NCBI RefSeq assembly: GCF_023898315.1
Contig: NC_064618.1
Span: forward strand, 185,619,548 to 185,683,547
DNA length: 64,000 bases
Source: Schistocerca nitens
Taxonomy: Eukaryota; Arthropoda; Insecta; Orthoptera; Acrididae
Reading direction: 5' to 3'
Shown here: piece after piece, positions 57,020 to 64,000 of the stretch
Numbering within the stretch: the stretch's first letter is position 1
Layout: each line of letters begins with the position of its first letter
Made by a program: the position numbers and the translations under genes
Notes under the pieces: generated by a model
What the model was told of the DNA's origin: nothing
Database searches by the model: none
Seen by the model: only the letters and a program-made list of their open reading frames with translations

Positions 57020-58560
57020 TTTTCTTCTTTTTTAAGTCGTCAGTGTTCTGACTGATTTTATGCGGCTCTCCATTCCTATCCTCAAACAGCCTCTTCATTT
57101 CAGAGTAGCACTTGCAACCTACGTCCCCAGTTATCTGCTGGATGTATTTTAATCTCTGTCTTCCTCTACAGTATCTGCCCTCTACGGCTTCCTTACTACC
57201 AAAGAAGTCATTTCCTGATGTCTTAATGTATGTCCTATCATCCTTTCCCTTTTTCTTGTCAGTGTTTTCCACATATACCTTTCCTCTCCGATTCTGCACA
57301 CAACCTCCTCACTTCTTACTTTATCAGTCCACCTAATTTTCAACACTCGTCAGCAGCACTACATCACCAACGCTTCGATTCTCTTCCGTTCCGCTTTTCC
57401 CACAGTCCATGAATCACTTCCTTTACAATGCTGTGCTCCAAACGTACATTCTCATAAATGTCTTCCTCAAATTAAGGCCTTTGTTTGCTGCTAGTGAACT
57501 TCTCTTGGATAGAAATGCACGTACTACTCTACTTTTGATGTCCGTCTTTCGCCGTCCGTCACTGATTATTTTGCTCCCGAAGTAGTAGAATTCCGTACAT
57601 TGATCTAATCAGTTACCTTCAATCCCGATGTTAGGTTAATCGCTGTTCTCTTTTCTGCTACTTCTCATTACTTTCCTTAGTTTACTCTCAATCCGTATTC
57701 TGTACTCATTAAACTGTTCATTCCATTCATCGGATCCTGTAACTGTTGATTCCATTCATCAGATCCTGTAACTCTTCTTCAAATTCATTCAGAATAGCAA
57801 CGTCATCAGCGAATGGTGTCATTGCTGTCCTTACATCTTGAATTTTAATCTCACTCTCGAACCTTTCTTTGATTGATATCATTGATTACATATTTGATAA
57901 ACAGATTGAACAGTAGGGGTGAAAGACTACGCCCATGTCTTACACCGTTTTAATCCGAGCACTTCGTTCGCGGTCGTCCACTCATGTTATTTTCTCTTGG
58001 TTCTTGCACATATTGCATATTATCCGTCTCGCCGTATAGCGTGCCCCTATTTTTCTGAGAATTTCGAACATCTTGCACCATTTTACATTGTCGACGGTTA
58101 TTTCCGGGTCGACAAATTCTTATTCACGTGTCTTGCTTTTTCTTTAATCTTGCTTCCATTACCAAACGCAACGTCAGAATTGCCTCTCTGGTGACATTAC
58201 CTGTCCTAAAGCCAGACTGATCGTCATCTAACACATCCTCAGTTTTTTTCAATTCCTCTGTTTATTGTTCTTGTGAACATCTGGGATACAAGGGCTGTTA
58301 AGCTGGTTGTGCGATAATTCTTGCACTTTTCAGCTCTTGCAGTGTTCGGAGTTGTGTGAATGATATTTTCCTGAAAGTCATATGACATGTCGCCAGAATC
58401 ATATATTCTACACACCAACGTGAATAGCCGTTTGGTGGTGACTTACCATAATGATTTTAGAAATTCTGGTTGAATGTTATCAATCCCTTTTGTCTTATTT
58501 GATCTTAAGTCCTCCAAACGTTTTAAGTTAAAATTCTGATTTTAATACTGGGTACCCTCT
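57020..58560 (-). pseudogene. RTE-type RT remnant, heavily decayed
   Basis: Minus translation with many stops gives DLRSNKTKGIDNIQPEFLKS (about 58450-58510), ENIIHTTPN, FVDPEITVDNVKWCKMFEIL (about 58060-58110), LKRCKTWA near 57935, then a long decayed tail to a YLGS-like region and GVKKC-like end. Order and spacing fit the RT of RTE elements such as the one whose endonuclease lies at 1-671. A 29-bp tandem duplication is at about 57716-57774. Confidence 0.65.
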
Positions 58561-60519
58561 CTCTTCTAAATCAACTCTTTTGTTCTTCTATCACATCAGA
58601 CAAATCTTCCCCCTCGAAAATGCCTCCTATGCACTCTTTCCACGTATCCGCTCTCTCCTCTGCCTTGAACAGTGGACTTCCCATTGCACTCTTAATGATA
58701 CCACCTTCGCTTTTAATTTCACCGAAGATTGTTTTGACTTTCCTATAGTGTATAACCCTCCACTCTGCTACTATTACTGCACCATAACCTCAATGCTAGA
58801 AACAGGTTGTGACATAAAACTATTTTGTAAAAGCTATTATGGTACAAAGCAGCAGAGCAGTGTTACCCTCTGGGAGGAATTTTGTTAAGTTGACCGTGTT
58901 GTACCTAACGGAAGTGGCTTATCGGAAATGAAAGTCAGAATTACGTAAATATTTGAACAGTACCAAACAAAATTTTGCCTATCTGCACTGTTCAACGGAT
59001 AAAGAAAACGGCCGCCAGCCTAACTAGGCAAGAGAATGACTAACATTCTCGTTCAAGAAGGTAGTTATTAGTAACTCTAATGGACAAACACAACCTAGAC
59101 TTGGGTACACGCGAGTGCAATGAACTCTGACACACATATGTTTTAAGATTGAATCTAACAACTGGAGCAGCACAAACTATTTGCAAAATTATAACAGGTA
59201 CAGAAAAACACTATGACTTTCAGGGCTTACACAAACTGAGTGGTCCTTATACTGTTAATATGCACACAAGAGAGACAAGCACTTAGTAATCATGAACATA
59301 TAATTTCCTACTATGCAGTTTTCTACTTTTACTACCGTGAGACATAAAATTAACATTAATGTAAAATACTGACCCACTTTCTGAGATCAACAACAGGCAG
59401 TAATGTGATCATTTACTAAGCAAAACTCTATAAGCCTCAGTCTTGAGAGATTTTAATTTGAAGTTGGCAACAACACATTAATCAGCATTTTTACTAAGAA
59501 TGTTATTTTCAGCAAGCATCATTAACTCTAACTCACTCTCTTGCCACATTAACTTTTACTTTCACTTTACTATGTTGAAGGGGCATTAATTAGAAAGCTG
59601 GATTTTTAACGTACTTTTAGTAAGGACACTCGGTAATCACTGTAGTTCAAACGGAGAGGACCCTGAGAGGTGTTATGATGAGGAGAAAAATCAAGGTAGG
59701 TACTTAAATTCAGATAAAATTTACCTTGTATTTGAGCACACTAAGACATCCATTAAGCTGATCCTTCACTGTACATCATTATAGTGTTACGTTGCAATGA
59801 TTGCGCAATGTGGTGGCAACTGCATGTTGGTAGGTGGAATTGCAGGCAGAATTGCTGGACTCTGTCATTTCTTGGTGGCGATGATAGATACAAATTCCAG
59901 AATAGCCCAGCTATTTATCCATCCATCCGAGGCATTGGAAAATAACAGAAAAGCCTCTCTCGAAACCAGCACTATGCAACTTTTACACGGCAGTGCACGG
60001 ACTCGTAGCTAATCTCTGACTGCTGGCTCGTCCCCGACTGACTGCTCGTCCCCGACTGACTATCAGTTTCACCTTCTCTACATAGGCCAACCACAATTTG
60101 CGCGCGCTACACAGTTCCGTTCCCGAGGGGAACCACAACAACTTTTACACATAGAATAACTAAGAGCCCTAAGTGAGGATCAGCAATTTACATAACGGCA
60201 ACCAAATACATTAAATAAAACAGAACATTAGCACATATTGACATTTCTACCAAAAATTATTCACACAAAATTACAATCATATACAGTAAGTTTTATTCCC
60301 TCAAAATGGGACAAAGCATTTAAACGAGAGATATGCTACACAGCATACAATCAGACCATGACTCAAAGTTTGTGCAAAGAAAGAAATATACAGTTTTATG
60401 TTATCGATTCAATCGCACACAGTTACAGGAACTCAGAGATTTAACATTAAATGAAACAAAAGTAAAAATAAATCAGCACAGCAGTAGAGCTATGGTGTTA
60501 CAAGTGCGAGTCAATCCTG
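58561..60519. other. No gene recognised
   Basis: A 102-codon plus frame at 58580-58888 has no recognisable domain. 59600-60140 has the texture of a dispersed repeat. A perfect 18-bp tandem pair GCTCGTCCCCGACTGACT is at 60026-60043 and 60044-60061. Confidence 0.35.
60026..60061. repeat. 18-bp tandem duplication
   Basis: Two perfect copies of GCTCGTCCCCGACTGACT. Confidence 0.9.
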
Positions 60520-60925
60520 CCGACAATTATTTCTTTTTCGATTTCTTCATATTTGTCATGCAGGCATTTCGTCGTAGCATCCCTGCACTTCCTGTTCATT
60601 TCATTCCTCATTGACTTGTATTTCTGCATTCCTGAATTTCCTCGAATTTTTTCTACTTCCTTCTTTCATCAATCAACTGAAGTATTTCTCCTGTTACCCC
60701 TCGTTTCTTCGTAGTTACCTTCTTTGTACCTCTGTTTTCCATACCAACTTCTGTGATTGCCCCTTTTAGAGATGTCCATTCCTCTTCAGTTGTACTGCCT
60801 ACTGAGCTATTCTTTACTGCTCTATCTATAGCCTTAGAGAACTTCATGCGTATCTCGTCAGTACTTAGCACAATACCCAAATTCTTAGCGAATTGATTCT
60901 TCCTGTGTAATCTCTTAAACTTCAG
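60520..60925 (-). pseudogene. RTE-type LINE linker region (between endonuclease and RT)
   Basis: Minus frame reads MKFSKAIDRAVKNSSVGSTT then EEEWTSLKGAITEVGMENRG, KKRGVTGEILQLIDERRK, and after a frame change YKSMRNEMNRKCRDATTKCL and YEEIEKEIIVGRIDSH. This basic, helical linker follows the endonuclease in RTE-like ORFs. It is fused directly to a CR1/Jockey-group fragment at its right. Confidence 0.65.
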
Positions 60926-61625
60926 CCTTTATGTAAGTAGGGAATAAAAGCGAACCTATCACACTTCCCTGGAGCAATCTTGACGATAACCTTGTCTTTA
61001 ATGAAGACTCGCCGTCGGGGACAACACACTAGCTTCTATCACTTAAGAAGATTTAGAGCCACGCACATATCTGTGAACTGATTCCATACAGCCCGCAAAG
61101 CGGCACCATGTCTAATGCTTTCCGGAAGTGGAGAAATATGGAATCTGCCTGTTGCCTTGCATCCGTAATTCGCTGTGTATCATGTAAGAAAAGGGGAAGC
61201 TGAGTTTCGCAAGAGCTATACTTTCTGAAACAATGCTGATTCGTGGACTTTAGCTTCTCAGTCTGAAGAAAATTTATTATATTCGAACTTAGAATATGTT
61301 CAAGGATTCTGTAGCAAACAGGAATTAGAGGCCGATGACGTAGAGTACTCTTTGAAAAACCGAATTTGGGTTCCATCCACACCTGGTGACTTATTTGTTC
61401 CCAACAGCTTCAGTTGTTTCTCAGCGCTAGGGATGCTTATTACCACGTAGTCTGCTTCCTTAGTATCTTCCGAATCTCGTCATTAACCATGGTCGATCTT
61501 TCCCATCCTTAATCCGCTTGCAAGGCACACAGCCTGCTTAAAGTTCGCCTATAATTCCTCTACATCCGTCTTACTAGAACTATGTGACGTCATTTCACTG
61601 TTTTTTCCCTGTCTTTAATTATTTG
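60926..61625 (-). pseudogene. CR1/Jockey-group RT fragment
   Basis: Minus pieces: LQTEKLKSTNQHCFRKYSSC (about 61190-61260), DSIFLHFRKALDMVPLCGL (about 61090-61145), YGISSQICAWL, then a decayed SLQGSVI-like region. Corresponds to the middle of the 50399-53040 copy. Upstream traces reach about 61600. Confidence 0.7.
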
Positions 61626-61839
61626 AATTTTGTATACAGACTCTTTTTGTGTTAGCGAGCCGCAGAGATTTTGGAAAGCATGTCGATGTTTAATAGCAAT
61701 CTCCTGCTCAACTGGAGGTATTGTTAGCAGAACAGTCTGTCCCCAGTTAGCTTCGCTCAAGCATACAATGTAATCTTCACCAAATCAGCATGAAATCTGT
61801 TGTGGATTTGGATTTGTTAAAAGGCATTTCAGAAAGTAA
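61626..61839. other. No gene recognised
   Basis: Short unassigned spacer between two decayed elements. Confidence 0.4.
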
Positions 61840-62274
61840 GAGTAATAGGGTCTTATATTTCTTAGAGAAAGTCTATTCGAAATAAACTACAGGACCTTGT
61901 TGAAAAACTTGTTGACTATATAGAAAATAGACATCACATTCATTGCATGTGGTGAAGCATGGCAGAAGCTTCTTTATGCCCTCCTAGAAGAACTCTCCTG
62001 CTAACACCTTCAGAACCTCTTTGTTCAACTGTTCGTGAGTTGAAAATTTAATTCCACTCATGTGTGCCTTCAAGAAGATGCAAAGATGGTAATATGAAGG
62101 CACGAAATCAGGTGAATACGGGGTGGTTCAAAACATTCCAGCCAAATGAGTACAAGAGAGCCTCGGTTACTAAGGCTGTGTGAGGATGGACGTTGTCGTG
62201 CAGCAAGCACATTCCACTCGTCAGCATTCCCTTCTTTTGTTTCGAATGCCCTTTACGACATTTTAAGAGTCTCG

Positions 62275-62316
<42 letters not shown>

Positions 62317-62530
62317 ATTGATGGTCACCCACTGAGGCAGAAATTCAACAAAAATGACATTTTGGTCCTGAAACACTGACGTTTTACCAAAAAATAATGA
62401 TTTTCAATGTTTTGGCAGTTACGGATTTGTTGTAACGCCACTGTGACGACTGTCTTTTTGTCTCCTGCGTATAACGAGGTGCCCAGTCTCCAGTCATAAC
62501 AGAGCTCAGAAAATCATCTCCAATTCCAAG
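61840..62530 (-). pseudogene. mariner transposase remnant with embedded (AT)n
   Basis: Minus pieces in order: DDFLSSVMTGDW (about 62490, first catalytic Asp), YTQETKRQSSQWR, then VIFVEFLPQWVTIN (after a frame change), the AT run, LLKCRKGHSKQKKGMLTSGM, CLLHDNVHPHTALVTEALLY (second Asp, about 62185), FTDLVPSYYHLCIF where Tyr replaces the expected third Asp, and EGIKKLLPCF near the C-terminus. No terminal repeats found; upstream sequence to 63000 may contain more of it. Confidence 0.75.
62277..62314. repeat. (AT)n microsatellite inside mariner remnant
   Basis: About 19 AT units lying between the GTTINA-like and RLRRAI-like segments of the transposase remnant, where other mariners have only a few codons. 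Confidence 0.9.
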
Positions 62531-63179
62531 TCTATCAAGAAATTCTCCAGTACTATCGACACGAATTTTCTTATGCTGCCCTTCTTGCGCAAAGTTTCCG
62601 GTATCCCCGCATTTCTATGAGTGATTAGTGTAACATTCTGTAGCGTTGTCGCAAAAGTGGAAACATTTCATCCACTGTCCATCGAAGCACTTCACGAACA
62701 GTTCACTCGAGTTTTCGTACGAACACATCAGTCAAAATGGCAGGTCTCTCATTCCTCTGTTCGGCATCACCATTCGCTCTTCCTCCAGTACATTCCCTAC
62801 GCCGCTTAAACACACGCTGTCTGTTGATAACACTTTCTCTGTAAAACGTATTGTTTCGCGAACAGTATGTCTGTTCATAACACTTTTTCTGTAAAACGCA
62901 TTGTTTTGACAACTAATTTCGGTGGGTGTTATTCTTTCTGCGAGTAGGAAGCGAAGTGTTCCTGTAATGCTCAATCTGGTCCGGTGACCAGCCTCTACCA
63001 CTCATTGCCGCCAACTCCCAAATGAAAATCACAGCCTATTCCGATCAAAGAATACTTAAATTTCTGGTCATTCCTCGTAGATTTTCTTACAGGGACAGTT
63101 TGTTTCGAATTTGAGTATCAAATAAATAAATGTAAATAGATTCATTCTAAGAATACATTTATCTAACTATTAGAGTAGA
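62531..63179. other. Unassigned, possibly upstream part of mariner remnant
   Basis: A minus frame (62732-63001) contains FLLAERITPTEI, faintly like a mariner helix-turn-helix start. Internal repeats AACACTTT(C/T)T(C)TGTAAAACG(T/C)ATTGTTT occur at about 62828 and 62879. No firm call. Confidence 0.3.
62826..62909. repeat. Diverged 51-bp tandem duplication
   Basis: CTGTAAAACGTATTGTTTCG and CTGTAAAACGCATTGTTTTG recur about 51 bp apart, each preceded by TCTGTTGATAACACTTT / TCTGTTCATAACACTTT. Confidence 0.7.
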
Positions 63180-64000
63180 TGCACTAAACAGCTGCTTTAC
63201 TAAGCAACTTTTATTCACGACGGGCTGTTTCAGCCTTTTCATCATTTTCAAGTACCTGCAATTACAATTTTGGTGGGAACATATATGAATGTGAATGTCT
63301 CTTATATTAAAGTAGCTCAGTTGTACTCACGTCTAGATTGATGTTAAGTGTCACAGTTTTGATAAGATGGTAAATGACACCAGTATGTTAAACACAAAAT
63401 GTTAATTACGATGTGACAGTAGTTTGACCGTTCCCTCTTACGACGCTATATGCTTACAAAGACTATGCAGACGAGTAGTGATATTATTTTATTAGCTAAA
63501 TTTTGTTACGATTGTCTTTGGTTTTTGAGTATGTTACTTTCGATGTATCCATTTTCGTGTTCTGAAAGTTCAATGAAGTTTAGTAATTGTGTCTAAATTC
63601 CGTGTGTTCGTTTAATGTTTCTTGTGGAATGTTCTCATGTGTATGTAGATTTTTAACTCTTCAAGTACGTTCGTCGCAATATCAGAAGCTGTAGTGTATT
63701 TTCGATTGCATCAGCTGTGTTGTTTTGATTTTTCAAGTGTGTAAAGAAGCTCAACTGATTAAATTCGCTCTATCTAATGTGTTCGTTATATCTCACGTTA
63801 AAATTTTTTGTTCTTTGGCTAATCTATAAGCTATTACCGCTTCCACATGTGATTTTATGTATGTCTGGGTTAACATATTTCGGTGTTCTAGTGGCGGCGG
63901 AATGTAATTTTTTTGTAAGGTTGTTATTGGTTCGAAGGGGTAGTTGAATATTTGTGTCACTAAAAAGTGCGTTAATTCTGTTAGAGATTCTACCATGGTC
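63180..64000 (-). mobile_element. Penelope-like element, C-terminal (GIY-YIG) part and 3' end
   Basis: Minus-strand frames give TELTHFLVTQIFNYPFEPI at the right edge, then TRTPKYVNPDIHKITCGSGN, a stop where a Tyr is expected, ISQRTKNFNVRYNEHIR, SFFTHLKNQNNTADAIENTL. The CGS...Y...Q...F..R..EH pattern is that of the GIY-YIG endonuclease of Penelope-like elements, which nicks DNA to prime their RT. The RT domain would lie to the right, outside the window. About 250 bp downstream, at 63219-63252, is a weak hammerhead-like motif (GAAAC...GTC). Confidence 0.65.

Noticed and set aside
58580..58888. 102-codon plus frame
   Set aside because: It lies antisense to a decayed RTE region at its left edge and shows no domain.

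Overview
The window is eukaryotic, almost certainly insect, and most likely from a grasshopper or locust (Orthoptera, Schistocerca-like). This rests on (a) many copies of tRNA-headed SINEs whose tail carries a GCTCTGAGCACTATGGGAC-type motif that I recall from Schistocerca, (b) long AT-rich non-coding stretches with microsatellites, and (c) a mix of arthropod transposon families (R1, RTE, CR1/Jockey-group, Ty3/Gypsy, mariner, Tc1, piggyBac, hAT, Penelope). The genus is an inference. I see no convincing host gene: every recognisable coding segment belongs to a mobile element, and nearly all are broken. The one sizeable open frame I cannot assign is at 53717-54271.

Layout. 1-671: endonuclease domain of an RTE-type LINE (minus), running off the left edge. 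5.1-6.3 kb: Jockey-like reverse transcriptase remnant interrupted by a solo LTR with a perfect 5-bp target duplication. 6.3-11 kb: mostly unrecognised, with a duplicated 0.15-kb block and a GT/G-rich tract. 11-14 kb: Tc1 remnant and SINEs. 15.6-20.7 kb: nest I, a SINE split by a 5'-truncated R1-like LINE that is itself split by a 1422-bp Tc1 element with an intact transposase frame. 21.6-22.1 kb: four near-perfect 120-bp tandem repeats. 22.25-26.0 kb: nest II, a SINE split by a piggyBac-like element that is split by a second 1422-bp Tc1 copy in opposite orientation. 26.4-27.7 kb: hAT element with 8-bp target duplication and a SINE inside its transposase. 28.1-28.6 kb: second solo LTR. 30.7-32.4 kb: CR1/Jockey-group LINE and a SINE. 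33.1-37.6 kb: nest III, a decayed Ty3/Gypsy element containing a mariner that contains a SINE. 38-47 kb: pogo/Tigger-like scrap, old mariner, SINEs and an unclassified arthropod repeat ORF. 48-53 kb: hammerhead-like motif, LINE remnants. 54.6-56.1 kb: possible long LTR. 57-62.5 kb: RTE, CR1/Jockey-group and mariner remnants. 63.2-64 kb: C-terminal part of a Penelope-like element running off the right edge.

How the parts relate. The nests give a relative chronology: SINE tails and Gypsy are oldest, R1/piggyBac/mariner next, Tc1 or later SINEs last. The two Tc1 copies form 1.4-kb inverted repeats about 2.9 kb apart. Non-LTR elements and SINEs lie mostly on the minus strand, which would fit a large intron of a plus-strand gene, but this is speculative.
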